DNA of 64,000 bases. Origin: Neobacillus niacini (GTDB lineage Bacteria; Bacillota; Bacilli; Bacillales; Cytobacillaceae). A program made the translations under genes and the position numbers. The notes beneath the pieces were generated by a model. The model made no database searches, was not told the origin of the DNA, and saw nothing but the letters and a program-made list of their open reading frames with translations. The stretch is taken from the NCBI RefSeq assembly GCF_023715785.1, contig NZ_JAMBOX010000002.1:1-64000 (forward strand), in the 5' to 3' direction. Numbering within the stretch: the stretch's first letter is position 1; each line of letters opens with the position of its first letter. This document shows, one piece after another, positions 43,602 through 53,064 of the stretch.

Positions 43602-45032
43602 ATGGCTAAGGAATTTGTAAAAGATATTACGGCGATGGATGATGATTTCGCGCAGTGGTATACAGATGTCGTAACAAAAGCAGATTTAATCGATTATTCA
43701 AGTGTACGCGGTTCGATGATCATCCGCCCATACGGCTTTGCGCTTTGGGATAATATCAAAAACGAACTGGACCGACGCATTAAAGAAACAGGGCATGAAA
43801 ACGTGTATATGCCTTTATTCATCCCTGAGAGCCTGCTGCAAAAAGAGAAAGACCACGTTGAGGGCTTTGCTCCCGAAGTGGCATGGGTAACACACGGAGG
43901 TTCCGAGGAGCTGACGGAGCGATTGGTCGTCCGTCCAACATCAGAGGTTCTATTCTGTGAGCATTATAGCAATATCATTCACTCCTACCGTGACCTGCCA
44001 AAGCTGTATAATCAATGGGCCAACGTTGTACGCTGGGAGAAAACGACCCGTCCATTCTTGCGGACATTGGAGTTTTTGTGGCAGGAAGGGCACACCGCGC
44101 ATGCGACGGATGAGGATGCGATGGAAGAAACCATCAAAATGTTGAATGTGTATGCTGATGTACTTGAGAACATTCTGGCGATTCCGGTTGTTAAGGGGCA
44201 GAAAACCGAGAAGGAAAAATTCGCTGGAGCTAAAGCAACATTTACTGTCGAAAGCTTAATGCATGACGGTAAGGCGTTGCAGTCCGGCACTTCCCACCAC
44301 TTTGGTACCGGCTTTGCCGAGGCATTTGGCATTCAATACACCGATAAAGAAGGGAAGCTGCAGTATGTCCATCAAACATCATGGGGCTTTACCACTCGTG
44401 TCATCGGTGCGTTAATCATGGTCCACGGTGATGACCGCGGCTTGGTGATTCCGCCAAAGGCTGCGCCAACTCAGGTGATGATTGTGCCAATCGCCCAGCA
44501 TAAAGAAGGAGTCTTAGACTTTGCCTATGACCTGAAGGCATCTCTTTCAAAAGTGGCCCGTGTTGGTATTGATGCCAGCGACAAGAAGCCAGGCTGGAAA
44601 TTCAACGAGTATGAAATGAAGGGAATTCCGGTTCGTTTAGAAGTGGGACCTAAAGATATTGAGAACAAGCAAGTTGTATTGGTTCGTCGCGACACATTGG
44701 AAAAAGTGGTTGTGCCAATGGATCAGTTGGAGCAGAAGCTTGTTGAGTTGCTTGATGACATCCAATCTAACTTATATAACAAAGCATTGAAGCATCGCGA
44801 AGAGAGAACCTCTGTGGCGACAACTCTTGATGAGTTAAAGAGTACATTGGAGGCAAAACCAGGCTTTATCAAGGCAATGTGGTGCGGCGAGCTCGCCTGC
44901 GAGGAGAAAATTAAGGAAGATGTGGGGGCGACCTCACGCTGTATCCCATTTGAGCAGGAAAAAATCTCTGATAAGTGCGTTTGCTGCGACAAAGACGCCG
45001 ATAAAATGGTTTATTGGGCAAAAGCATATTAA
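43602..45032 (+). CDS. proS: Prolyl-tRNA synthetase (archaeal/eukaryote-type)
   Basis: A 476-residue class II synthetase of the short ProRS form, without the editing insertion of the usual bacterial enzyme. The motifs [47 protein letters not shown] (motif 2 region) and [14 protein letters not shown] are clear. A C-terminal zinc-type domain has Cys pairs in MWCGELAC and KCVCC. Bacillus species often hold this second type besides the long enzyme, and its T-box control suggests an inducible role under proline shortage. The start is ATG behind GAGGTG. Confidence 0.95.
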   Translation: MAKEFVKDITAMDDDFAQWYTDVVTKADLIDYSSVRGSMIIRPYGFALWDNIKNELDRRIKETGHENVYMPLFIPESLLQKEKDHVEGFAPEVAWVTHGGSEELTERLVVRPTSEVLFCEHYSNIIHSYRDLPKLYNQWANVVRWEKTTRPFLRTLEFLWQEGHTAHATDEDAMEETIKMLNVYADVLENILAIPVVKGQKTEKEKFAGAKATFTVESLMHDGKALQSGTSHHFGTGFAEAFGIQYTDKEGKLQYVHQTSWGFTTRVIGALIMVHGDDRGLVIPPKAAPTQVMIVPIAQHKEGVLDFAYDLKASLSKVARVGIDASDKKPGWKFNEYEMKGIPVRLEVGPKDIENKQVVLVRRDTLEKVVVPMDQLEQKLVELLDDIQSNLYNKALKHREERTSVATTLDELKSTLEAKPGFIKAMWCGELACEEKIKEDVGATSRCIPFEQEKISDKCVCCDKDADKMVYWAKAY

Positions 45033-45039
45033 TTTTGAG

Positions 45040-45068
45040 GGCTCTTCCGGGGTGGAAGAGCCTTTTTT
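45040..45068 (+). terminator. proS terminator
   Basis: A perfect 9-bp stem (45040-45048 with 45054-45062) is followed by a T run. Confidence 0.85.
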
Positions 45069-45184
45069 CTTGGTTGATAGAATATATCCGCGCAAACATG
45101 CTGGATATCCGCGGACGCCATTTTTAAAAGGTTTTCCAACCATAAAAGGCGAATATATAAAACTCGGGAGGAGAGGAAGACAGA

Positions 45185-45745
45185 ATGAAACCAATTTTAA
45201 AAGAATTTCCGGAAGAGATTGCCACAGAAAGACTCATCATCCGCAAGCCGATGCCTGGTGACGGAAAGGCTGTTTATCAGGCGATGCAGGCGTCAATGGC
45301 TGAACTAAAGCCGTGGATGCCGTGGGCTGATCGGGAGCAAACGGTGGATGATGTTGAAGCGAACATGCGCGAAGCCCATGCCAAGTTTTTAACCAGGGAA
45401 GACCTAAGATTGCATATTTTTAATAAGGAAACAGGAGAGTTTATCGGGTCATCAGGTTTGCACCGAATTAACTGGGATATTCCTAAGTTTGAAATCGGTT
45501 ATTGGATTGATACCCGTCATCAACGAAAAGGCTATATAACGGAGGCGACAGAAGCGATTACGAATTTCGCTTTCACCGAATTGAACGCCAAGCGGGTCGA
45601 AATTCGCTGTGATTCAAAAAATAATCGAAGTAAAGCGGTCCCCGAACGCCTCGGGTTTCAGCTTGAAGGCATCCTGAAAAATGACGGTCTATCCGGAGAC
45701 GGCAAAGAAATACGAGATACGTGCATTTATGCAAAAATAAAATAA
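45185..45745 (+). CDS. RimJ/RimL-type GNAT acetyltransferase
   Basis: This 186-residue acetyltransferase has the RimJ-like opening TERLIIRKPMPGDG, the central strand FEIGYWIDTRHQRKGYITEA (acetyl-CoA loop) and the late RCDSKNNRSKAVPERLGF motif. Relatives acetylate the N-terminus of ribosomal proteins or small amines. ATG start behind GGGAGGAGAGG. It is monocistronic with a shared terminator downstream. Confidence 0.9.
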   Translation: MKPILKEFPEEIATERLIIRKPMPGDGKAVYQAMQASMAELKPWMPWADREQTVDDVEANMREAHAKFLTREDLRLHIFNKETGEFIGSSGLHRINWDIPKFEIGYWIDTRHQRKGYITEATEAITNFAFTELNAKRVEIRCDSKNNRSKAVPERLGFQLEGILKNDGLSGDGKEIRDTCIYAKIK

Positions 45746-45749
45746 CAAG

Positions 45750-45784
45750 GAAAAACTCGGCCAACAAAAAAAGCCGAGTTTTTC
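45750..45784. terminator. Bidirectional terminator
   Basis: A perfect 12-bp stem (45750-45761 with 45773-45784) with an A-rich loop lies between convergent genes. Confidence 0.8.
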
Positions 45785-45790
45785 TATCAA

Positions 45791-46378
45791 TCAATCCAAA
45801 ATATATCGTTTTAAATAAAACTTGGTTATCGCCAAATATTCGCGAAAATAGGATTTCACAACAGCTTGAATTGGCGTTTCTGCCGGAAGTCCGTCCACCT
45901 CCAGCCCTTGGTCACGGGCGATGGAAACTCCGCGATATAGGTGGAACGCATTCGTAACCACAACACCTAGCTTTGCCTCAGATGGAATTAGTTTTTTAGA
46001 AAAAGCAATATTTTCATAGGTGTCCGTCGATTGATTTTCCAGAATAATCCGCGATTTGCTGATGCCTTGTTTCAACAACTCCCGCTTAATGCTCTCCGCT
46101 TCAGAAATGTCCTCGCCGCGGCCTTGACCACCGGAAGCAATCACCAGTGTAGTTGGGTTATCCTTAAGGTATTCCGCTGCAGCATCGATTCGACGGGCCA
46201 GTGCCAAAGAAGGGACGGTGCCGTTAACCTTTGCACCCAAGACAATCAAATAATCGGCATTTTTTGGTGCTTCCACATGCCAATACTGACTAATTTTAAA
46301 TTGCAAAAACAGACAAAAAATCAAACCGATACCAATTAAAATGCCGAGAATAGTATATATCCGCTTCCGATTTTTCAT
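45791..46378 (-). CDS. DUF218 (SanA/YdcF/ElyC-type) membrane-anchored protein
   Basis: The 195-residue protein has one N-terminal membrane segment (residues 8-27) and a DUF218 domain: ADYLIVLGAKVNGTVPSLALARRIDAA, VIASGGQGRGEDISEAE, and ENQSTDTYENIAFSKKL, then VVVTNAFHLYRGVSIA. Relatives affect envelope integrity (SanA, ElyC) with unknown chemistry. It faces outward if the segment is an uncleaved signal anchor. It is monocistronic. Confidence 0.88.
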   Translation of the reverse strand: MKNRKRIYTILGILIGIGLIFCLFLQFKISQYWHVEAPKNADYLIVLGAKVNGTVPSLALARRIDAAAEYLKDNPTTLVIASGGQGRGEDISEAESIKRELLKQGISKSRIILENQSTDTYENIAFSKKLIPSEAKLGVVVTNAFHLYRGVSIARDQGLEVDGLPAETPIQAVVKSYFREYLAITKFYLKRYILD

Positions 46379-46501
46379 GTTTCCCCTAACCTATTTTTTC
46401 TTAATAGTAATGTATCTACTTAATAATTTCCAGCATATTGTGGAATCCGTAACAGGAAATTGGGACTATGACCTAGTTCTAAATATTCTAATATAACAAT
46501 G

Positions 46502-46544
46502 TGTGATTTAAATCACTAAGCTGCCATGTTTTTTGTCATATAAT
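46502..46544 (+). promoter_or_regulatory. hmp promoter with Fnr/CRP-type site
   Basis: TGTGA-TTTAAA-TCACT (46502-46517) is a near-perfect Fnr/CRP-family palindrome. TATAAT (46539-46544) predicts a start near 46551, placing the palindrome at about -41.5, the usual class II activator position. No -35 hexamer is visible, as expected for an activator-dependent promoter. Confidence 0.65.
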
Positions 46545-46581
46545 ACTACGTACATAGTGAAAACCAAAAGGAGTGTTCAAT

Positions 46582-47793
46582 GTGTTAAATCAAAAAACGA
46601 TAGAAATTGTTAAATCAACCGTTCCGGTGCTCGAGCAGTATGGTGAACAAATTACGATCAGATTTTATCAGCTCATGTTCGGAAACCATCCGGAATTATT
46701 GAATATTTTTAATCATGCCAATCAAAAACAGGGGCGGCAGCAAAAGGCCTTGGCTGGCACCGTATATGCTGCGGCAATGTATATTGATAATTTGGAAGCC
46801 ATCCTTCCGGTCGTGAAACAAATTGCTCATAAGCATCGAAGCCTTGGCATCAAGCCTGAGCATTATCCAATCGTCGGGAAGCATCTTTTACTAGCAATTA
46901 AGGATGTGTTAGGGGAGGCGGCAACGGACGAAATTATTGACGCATGGGCACAGGCCTATGATGTAATTGCCAATGCCTTCATTGGTGTGGAAGCAGAAAT
47001 GTATCATGAAGCTGCAACCTTGCAAGGTGGCTGGGACGGGTTCCGCGCCTTTTACGTTGACCGGAAAGTGCAGGAAAGTGATGTTATCACGTCCTTTTAT
47101 TTAAAACCAACCGACAACCAAGCCATTGCCGATTTTAAACCGGGACAATATATCAGTATAAAACTTGAAATCGAAGGCCAAAAGTTCACCCATATTCGCC
47201 AGTATAGTCTTTCCGATGCACCAGGCAAGGGCTATTACAGAATTAGCGTTAAACGTGAAGCGGGAACAGCCAATCCTGATGGTGTGGTGTCCAATTACCT
47301 TCATGAGGGTGTAAACGAAGGAGATTTACTTCAGATTAGTGCCCCTGCAGGAGATTTTGTACTCGATACTGAAAAATCCTCACCGGTTGTACTATTAAGC
47401 GGCGGGGTTGGTTTAACTCCAATGATGAGCATGCTTAAAACAGTTGTCGAAGTTCAGCCTAAACGTATGGTGGCCTTTGTCCATGCGGCCCAAAACAGCA
47501 ATGTCCATGCCCTTAGAGAGGAAGTGGAGGAGTTGGCACAGCTTGAAAATGTAACATCCTACGTTTTCTATGATTCTCCGACAGACGACGACCGTAAACA
47601 CAATCGTTTCGATGTCGAGGGCTATGTCACCCGTGAATGGCTAAAAGAAAAGGTTTCAATCGAAGATGCCGATTTTTATTTCTGCGGGCCGGTTCCATTT
47701 ATGAAGGCCATTAACAGCAGTTTGCAAGAACTGGGTATTAATGAAGAAAGAATTCACTTTGAGTTTTTTGGACCAAAAGCAAGCTTGGTTTAA
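46582..47793 (+). CDS. hmp: Flavohemoglobin (nitric oxide dioxygenase)
   Basis: A 403-residue protein that turns nitric oxide into nitrate with NAD(P)H and oxygen. The globin domain (1-140) holds Tyr29, Gln53 and proximal His85, the same numbers as in E. coli Hmp. The FAD domain has RQYSLSD, and the NAD domain has GGVGLTPMMSM and CGPVPFM. The GTG at 46582 gives the family-typical MLNQKTIEIVKSTVP start with AAGGAG well placed; the GTG at 46573 overlaps that site. Confidence 0.95.
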   Translation: MLNQKTIEIVKSTVPVLEQYGEQITIRFYQLMFGNHPELLNIFNHANQKQGRQQKALAGTVYAAAMYIDNLEAILPVVKQIAHKHRSLGIKPEHYPIVGKHLLLAIKDVLGEAATDEIIDAWAQAYDVIANAFIGVEAEMYHEAATLQGGWDGFRAFYVDRKVQESDVITSFYLKPTDNQAIADFKPGQYISIKLEIEGQKFTHIRQYSLSDAPGKGYYRISVKREAGTANPDGVVSNYLHEGVNEGDLLQISAPAGDFVLDTEKSSPVVLLSGGVGLTPMMSMLKTVVEVQPKRMVAFVHAAQNSNVHALREEVEELAQLENVTSYVFYDSPTDDDRKHNRFDVEGYVTREWLKEKVSIEDADFYFCGPVPFMKAINSSLQELGINEERIHFEFFGPKASLV

Positions 47794-47801
47794 AAAAAAA
47801 G

Positions 47802-47835
47802 AACCCGATTTTCCAATTATGAAGGAAATCGGGTT
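47802..47835. terminator. Bidirectional terminator
   Basis: A stem of about 12 bp with one bulged base (47802-47814 with 47824-47835) is flanked by A and T tracts between convergent genes. Confidence 0.7.
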
Positions 47836-47840
47836 GTTTA

Positions 47841-48689
47841 TTATTCACAAACCCACGAAAGCCCTAACGTTCCAGCCCCCGTATGCACGCCAGCAACAGT
47901 GATCAGCATCATGACCTCAGTTTGTAAATCAGGAAATTGCTCATGAATATATTTTTCAAAGGCGACAGCCTTGTCCTGTTCGTGCGCGTGAATAATAGCC
48001 ACTTTTGTCACCTTATGCGACTCCAAGTCTTCCTTCAAGCGGCTAACAAGCCAGGCGAGAGCCTTTTTTTCAGACCGGACCTTGTCCTTGATTTTGGCGG
48101 TGCCTTCTTCAATCGATAGGATCGGCTTAATGTTAAGCAGCGATGCCAATATTTTTTGGCCGCCGGATACCCGGCCACTCTTATGTAATTGGTCAAGATT
48201 GGACGGGACTAGAAACAGGCGGGTATCGTCACGCATTTCATTCAGTTGGCGAACAACCTCATTAATCTCTACACCTTGTTCGACCCATTGAATGCCTTTC
48301 TTTATTAAAAATGACAGCGGATAGGAACCGGTGCGGGAATCTATACCGTATAGTTTGAAACCGGCCATTTCCGCTGCCAAAACGGAAGTTTGATAGGTTC
48401 CCGTCAGAATGCTGGAGGCATGTATTGCTACTCCGAAATCATATTCTGTCTTTAACTTTTCATAAAGCTCAACAAAGTCGTTAAGTGAAGGCTGGGATGA
48501 TTGAAATTTTCCTTCTTCCGTTTTCATTCTTATATAAAATTCTTCCTGCGTGATGTCGATTGTCTCTTTAAAAAATTGGTCATTAATCACAACGTGCAGG
48601 GGAATGACATGTATGTGATGTTGCTCGATAAATTCCTTGCTGAGAGATGATGTGGTGTCTGTTATCCAAGCAATTTTCGCCGGGTTCAT
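47841..48689 (-). CDS. DegV-family fatty-acid-binding protein
   Basis: A 282-residue two-domain protein with the DegV signature: IAWITDTTSSLSKEF at the start, FQSSQPSLNDF, and ILTGTYQTSVLAAE. DegV/FakB proteins bind a single fatty acid and present it to the FakA kinase for phospholipid synthesis. Several paralogues per genome are usual, and this one has no fakA nearby. ATG start behind AGGAGGAGAAAG-type sequence on the minus strand. It is monocistronic. Confidence 0.9.
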   Translation of the reverse strand: MNPAKIAWITDTTSSLSKEFIEQHHIHVIPLHVVINDQFFKETIDITQEEFYIRMKTEEGKFQSSQPSLNDFVELYEKLKTEYDFGVAIHASSILTGTYQTSVLAAEMAGFKLYGIDSRTGSYPLSFLIKKGIQWVEQGVEINEVVRQLNEMRDDTRLFLVPSNLDQLHKSGRVSGGQKILASLLNIKPILSIEEGTAKIKDKVRSEKKALAWLVSRLKEDLESHKVTKVAIIHAHEQDKAVAFEKYIHEQFPDLQTEVMMLITVAGVHTGAGTLGLSWVCE

Positions 48690-48948
48690 TTCTTTCTCCT
48701 CCTGAGAGTGGCCATATTTATAGTATTACCCGCTATACATATGACATTATTAAAGCTTTTGTTAAATAATGAAACATAGAATAGGGGTTACGGATTTGCA
48801 CAACCAAATAAAAGATACTTTAACAGTTGAAACCCGTCTATAAACAAATGTCATGTAACTAATAAAAATTTTTTTGCTAAAACTTTTAATGTGGTATGAA
48901 ACTGTGATTAAATGAGGGTATATTCATGGCCGGAAAGGGTTGAGCTGT

Positions 48949-49728
48949 TTGAGTAAAAACATGGTTCGCTTAGTGACGATTATTGCGGCTTTATTTTTTC
49001 TTCTTTGGCTGGCCGGCCTTGGCTGGGCAGTGTCTGAATACTATGCAGGGAAACAGGATCAAGTTCCCAAGGCAAGTGAGCAGAAAATAGAAAAGGCTGA
49101 AAACAAAAAAGGGTTAACGGTAGTCGCCTTGGGTGATTCATTGACGCGAGGAACGGGTGACGAGACCGGTAAAGGCTATGTCGGTGTTTTAGTGGATGAA
49201 TTGAAGGAAAAGACAAAGCAGCCGGTACAGCTTACGAACCTTGGCATCAATGGACAGCGCTCAGACCAGCTGCGGAATCAGGTTGGGCAGACGGAGGTGC
49301 AGCGGCAAATCCACAAAGCTGATGTCATTGTAGTGACAATTGGTGGGAACGATTTGTTTCGAGGCGGGCAAGGGATTATCGAGTTTAAAAATGAGGACCT
49401 GACTGGGATACAAACCAAATACCTCGAAAATATTAAGGCTATTTTTGAACAAATTCGAAATCACAATCAGAATGCCAATGTGTTTTTTATCGGACTTTAT
49501 AACCCATTTATTGAGCTGGGAGAAGGAAAAGAGATGTCCAAGGTTGTCCGGCAGTGGAACTATCAAAGTGCAGAAGTAAGCGCTGCTTTTCCAAAAATAG
49601 TGTTTGTTCCAACGTTTGACCTATTTGAGCTAAAGGTTAATGATTACCTATATTCCGATAAGTTTCATCCAAATACAAAAGGGTACCGGTTAATTGCGGA
49701 ACGGGTGGCCTCATTAATCACTTGGTGA
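48949..49728 (+). CDS. SGNH/GDSL-family hydrolase, membrane-anchored
   Basis: The 259-residue product starts with a signal-anchor (residues 7-28). The SGNH blocks follow: block I ALGDSLTRGTGD (Ser), block II NLGINGQRS (Gly), block III TIGGNDLF (Asn), and block V DKFHPNTKGY (Asp, His). It resembles Bacillus YpmR-like lipase/esterases. The TTG at 48949 is better spaced from GGAAAGG than the TTG at 48940. The next gene, an ABC ATPase, begins 11 bases past the stop with its ribosome site GTGAGGAG overlapping the end, so the three genes form an operon. Confidence 0.88.
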   Translation: MSKNMVRLVTIIAALFFLLWLAGLGWAVSEYYAGKQDQVPKASEQKIEKAENKKGLTVVALGDSLTRGTGDETGKGYVGVLVDELKEKTKQPVQLTNLGINGQRSDQLRNQVGQTEVQRQIHKADVIVVTIGGNDLFRGGQGIIEFKNEDLTGIQTKYLENIKAIFEQIRNHNQNANVFFIGLYNPFIELGEGKEMSKVVRQWNYQSAEVSAAFPKIVFVPTFDLFELKVNDYLYSDKFHPNTKGYRLIAERVASLITW

Positions 49729-49739
49729 GGAGATTATTT

Positions 49740-50654
49740 ATGAAAAAAAATATCACTTTATCGGTAAAGGATTTAAAAAAGAAAATTGGCCGCAAAGAAA
49801 TAATCAAAGGATTGTCCTTTGATTTGCGGGAAGGGGAAGTGTTTGGTTTCCTTGGGCCAAATGGTGCTGGGAAAACAACAACCATCCGAATGCTTGTTGG
49901 CTTGATTAAGCCGACTTCTGGCACGATCCATATCGGTGGCTATAATATTGAAGCGCAATTTTCAGAGGCAATGAAGAATCTAGGCTGCATTGTGGAAAAT
50001 CCGGAATTGTATCCATTTTTGTCAGGCTATAACAACCTGCTCCATTTTGCTCGGATGCTCGAGGGGATTGGAGAAGAGCGAATTCATGAGGTAACCAAAC
50101 TTGCCGGTTTGACTGAGCGGATTCACGATAAAGTGAAGACGTATTCTCTGGGAATGAGACAACGCCTCGGTATTGCCCAAGCTTTGCTTGGAAATCCAAA
50201 GGTGCTCATCTTGGATGAACCCACTAATGGTCTGGATCCGGCCGGAATCCGTGAGATGCGGGAATTTATAAGGTTTCTTGCAGAAAAAGAGGGACTAAGC
50301 GTTCTTGTTTCCAGTCATTTATTAAGTGAAATCCAGCAATTGTGCGACAGGGTGGCCATTATTTCCAAGGGACGTATTATAACCACCGATACGGTTGAAA
50401 ACCTATTATCCAATCGGGAACGAGTACAGTGGGTGATGAATCCTAGCGAAAAAGGCAAACAAGTTTTACGTGAGTTAACAAAGGTTGAGGAACGAGAAGA
50501 CGGTACAGTCTTAACCGAATTTGATGAACAGGGGACTCCGTTGTGGAATAAACGACTAGTAGAAGCAGGTGTCTCGGTACTAGAAATGAACCGCAAGATG
50601 CCGGTGCTGGAGGATTTATTCCTTGAATTGACCGGGGGTGAGACAATTGACTAA
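49740..50654 (+). CDS. ABC transporter ATP-binding protein
   Basis: A 304-residue ATPase of the CcmA/NatA group: Walker A GPNGAGKT, Q-loop region IVENPELYPFL, signature YSLGMRQR, Walker B VLILDEPTNGLD, and the switch His in VSSHLLSE. A C-terminal domain of about 80 residues follows. It pairs with the permease directly downstream, with which it overlaps. ATG at 49740 behind GTGAGGAG. Such pairs are exporters in bacitracin-, lantibiotic- or sodium-type systems; the substrate is unknown. Confidence 0.93.
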   Translation: MKKNITLSVKDLKKKIGRKEIIKGLSFDLREGEVFGFLGPNGAGKTTTIRMLVGLIKPTSGTIHIGGYNIEAQFSEAMKNLGCIVENPELYPFLSGYNNLLHFARMLEGIGEERIHEVTKLAGLTERIHDKVKTYSLGMRQRLGIAQALLGNPKVLILDEPTNGLDPAGIREMREFIRFLAEKEGLSVLVSSHLLSEIQQLCDRVAIISKGRIITTDTVENLLSNRERVQWVMNPSEKGKQVLRELTKVEEREDGTVLTEFDEQGTPLWNKRLVEAGVSVLEMNRKMPVLEDLFLELTGGETID

Positions 50655-51627
50655 GCTGGTCCAAAATGAAATGCTGAAGCTAATCGCAAAAAAACGCCTG
50701 ATTGTTATTGGTATTATCATTGGTGTTCTTGTCATCTTGTTTACATATGCCCAGTATAAGGAAACCGAAACACAAAGGAAAAAATTAGGCACGAGCGATT
50801 GGCGGACGATTCTACAGCAGCAAATTGTCGATACGACCAATCGTCTTAGCAGCAGCCGAATTTCTGATGAGTGGAAAAAGCAACTGCAAATTTCGCTGCA
50901 GCAGAAGCAATATTATCTTGATCATGATATCAATCCGGCTGAGCCAGGAGCTCCGACATTTATCAGAATTTTTCTGGAAAACTCGATTGATTTATTTATC
51001 CCGTTAATGGTCATGGTGATCGCTAGTGATTTGGTGTCTTCCGAGCATAGTATGGGGACGGTCAAGCTCCTGTTAACGAGGCCGGTGAAGCGGTGGAAAA
51101 TTCTTTTAAGCAAATATATTACCCTGTGCCTGGCTGTCTCGCTAATCATCGCCATTGCCGGAATCCTCTCTTACCTCATTTCAGGTACAGTCTTTGGCTA
51201 CAAAGGCTGGGGAGCTCCGATTTTAACTGGGTTTAATATTACCGATGAAGGACTAAGCACTTCTGATGTTAGATTATTAAGTTTATGGGAGTTTCTCTTG
51301 ATGGATTTAGGCCTTGTCTGGTTTGTCGCCATTGTGGTCGGGACATTGTCATTTATGCTATCGGTATTAATTCGTAGCACCGCCGCCGGAATGGGTGTCA
51401 TGCTTGCGGCACTGATCTCTGGTGCTATTTTAAGTAATATGGTTTCCTCGTGGGAATCAGCTAAATATTTTTTCATGGTGAATTTAAGGTTAACAGATTA
51501 TATGAAGGGAAGTGCACCGCCGATTGAGGGCATGAACCTGTCATTTTCGATGATGGTTCTGCTCGTCTGGTGGGCGGCAGCGCTGATTGTTTCCTTTGTT
51601 GTCTTTACAAAGAGAGATGTATATTAA
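50647..51627 (+). CDS. ABC-2-type transporter permease
   Basis: A permease of about 326 residues. A first membrane segment (about 20-40) is followed by an extracellular loop of roughly 80 residues and five further segments. SSEHSMGTVKLLLTRPVKRWKILLSKY is the usual cytoplasmic coupling segment of ABC-2 permeases. The TTG at 50647, behind GGGGGTGAG, overlaps the ATPase stop by 8 bases. No dedicated regulator lies next to it. Confidence 0.9.
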   Translation: MTKLVQNEMLKLIAKKRLIVIGIIIGVLVILFTYAQYKETETQRKKLGTSDWRTILQQQIVDTTNRLSSSRISDEWKKQLQISLQQKQYYLDHDINPAEPGAPTFIRIFLENSIDLFIPLMVMVIASDLVSSEHSMGTVKLLLTRPVKRWKILLSKYITLCLAVSLIIAIAGILSYLISGTVFGYKGWGAPILTGFNITDEGLSTSDVRLLSLWEFLLMDLGLVWFVAIVVGTLSFMLSVLIRSTAAGMGVMLAALISGAILSNMVSSWESAKYFFMVNLRLTDYMKGSAPPIEGMNLSFSMMVLLVWWAAALIVSFVVFTKRDVY

Positions 51628-51640
51628 TTTTTGACTAAAT

Positions 51641-51675
51641 AAACAACCCGCTCCCATTAAGGAAGCGGGTTGTTT
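51641..51675 (+). terminator. Terminator of the SGNH-ABC operon
   Basis: A 12-bp stem (AAACAACCCGCT with AGCGGGTTGTTT) plus inner pairing spans 51641-51675, followed by a T-rich stretch. Confidence 0.75.
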
Positions 51676-51728
51676 GTCTTAAAATCGGGGGAATTTAAGA
51701 CATATCATTGGGATGCTTCTATTCAAAT

Positions 51729-51766
51729 GCAACAAGGAGGTGTGAGGGGACGTTCCCCCTTGCTGC
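51729..51766. repeat. Nested palindrome after the ndh stop
   Basis: GCAACAAGG pairs with CCTTGCTGC (9 bp, one G-T), and inside it GGGGA pairs with TCCCC around a 3-base loop. It follows the ndh stop on the minus strand but lacks a T run. It may be an mRNA-stabilising end or a small dispersed repeat. Confidence 0.4.
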
Positions 51767-51799
51767 GGAAAGTAAACAATCATAAACAGGCTGGAATGC

Positions 51800-53023
51800 C
51801 TATTGCTTGGCAGTCATTTTTACAGGCTCGCGGTCCACGCCTACGTGCTGCTTGAAAATTAATGCCGGTCCACCCAAGTTAAATAGGTAGCGGGCTTCAA
51901 TTACTTGCTTCATAAAGGCGCCGATTAATCCGGAAAGACGGACACTGCCCACCAATCCTACTGCCGCAAAGTTGCCGATTGAGGCAACAGAACCTTTGTG
52001 GTGATATTCAAATACTTTTAGTTCTTCGCCGCGAATGGTCGCGACAATATTTTTTGCACAAACAGGTGCCTGCTGCAAGGCCACTTGAGCCGTAGGTGGC
52101 AAAGCGTTCTTTTCGTCCTTCATGAACAGTGAACAATCTCCAATACTGAAAACGTTGTTCATATTTTTTACTCTCAGGTAAGGATCAAGTGCAATTTTTC
52201 CTCTTTCCATCGGGAAGCCAAATTTTTCCACGATTGAATTAGCTTTTACACCGCAGGACCAAATTAATGTCCGGGTAGGTATATCAAGGCTATTTTCAAG
52301 ACGAATTTTTTCAGCTGTTACTTCCAGTATCTTTGTTGATGTAATTAATTCAACATTCATTTTCTTTAAAGTATTGATGGTGTATTCAATCGATTGTTTT
52401 GGGAAGAACGGAATAACGGATGCCGCAGCCTCGACAGCAACGATTCTGATTTTTTCAAATGGAATATCATGCTCTTTGCAAAGCTTTGGAAGTCCGTCCG
52501 CCAATTCGCCAAGGATTTCAACTCCGGTAAAACCTCCACCGGCAACCACAAAGGTAAGGCGGGAAGGGTCCTGATCTTCTTTATAAAGGTTAAATTGTTT
52601 AATAATTTGATGATAAATGGCTTTTGAGCTTTTGAAGCTGCGAATTTCAAAGGCATGCTCCTTAACACCCGGGATGCCGAATGTTGCCACTTCAAAGCCT
52701 AATGCAACTAATAAATAATCGTATTGGATCGCAGTGCCGCCTTCAAGATGAACTTCCTGGTTAGCTGTATCGACAGATGTTACTTCTGCTTTGATAAAGC
52801 GGGTTTTGTTAGGGTCAATTAATTCCGGAATCGAGATGGCGATTTGCCGGTCGGCAGCAGTTCGTACACCGATTTTGTGCAGCTGTGTGGTTAAGTAATG
52901 GTAGTTATGTTTATTGATTAACGTAACATCTGCCTCGCCGGACTTTAATAATTTCTCTAACCGTTTAGAAGTAATAAGTCCTCCGTACCCTCCACCTAAA
53001 ATAACGATTTTTGGCTTGTTCAT
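51800..53023 (-). CDS. ndh: Type II NADH:quinone dehydrogenase
   Basis: A 407-residue single-subunit flavoenzyme passing electrons from NADH to menaquinone without pumping protons. The FAD motif is VILGGGYGGL, the NADH motif VVAGGGFTGVE, and the late FAD contact VFSIGDCSLF. QVALQQAPVCAKNI lies in the quinone region, and an amphipathic C-terminus anchors it to the membrane. ATG at 53023, ten bases after AGGAG. Two Rex-like boxes upstream suggest repression when NADH is low, as known for the B. subtilis ndh. Confidence 0.93.
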   Translation of the reverse strand: MNKPKIVILGGGYGGLITSKRLEKLLKSGEADVTLINKHNYHYLTTQLHKIGVRTAADRQIAISIPELIDPNKTRFIKAEVTSVDTANQEVHLEGGTAIQYDYLLVALGFEVATFGIPGVKEHAFEIRSFKSSKAIYHQIIKQFNLYKEDQDPSRLTFVVAGGGFTGVEILGELADGLPKLCKEHDIPFEKIRIVAVEAAASVIPFFPKQSIEYTINTLKKMNVELITSTKILEVTAEKIRLENSLDIPTRTLIWSCGVKANSIVEKFGFPMERGKIALDPYLRVKNMNNVFSIGDCSLFMKDEKNALPPTAQVALQQAPVCAKNIVATIRGEELKVFEYHHKGSVASIGNFAAVGLVGSVRLSGLIGAFMKQVIEARYLFNLGGPALIFKQHVGVDREPVKMTAKQ

Positions 53024-53064
53024 CTTCAATCAGCTCCTGGTTCCCATAATTCTAAAATATCTTC

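Noticed and set aside
44920-45261. Plus-strand frame overlapping the end of proS
   Set aside because: It overlaps proS in another frame, crosses its terminator and enters the GNAT gene.
51670-51855. Plus-strand frame with AAGGAGGTG ahead of GTG (MRGRSPLLRKVN...)
   Set aside because: It lies over a palindrome and runs antisense into the conserved 3' end of ndh. The ribosome-like site is explained by the hairpin arm.
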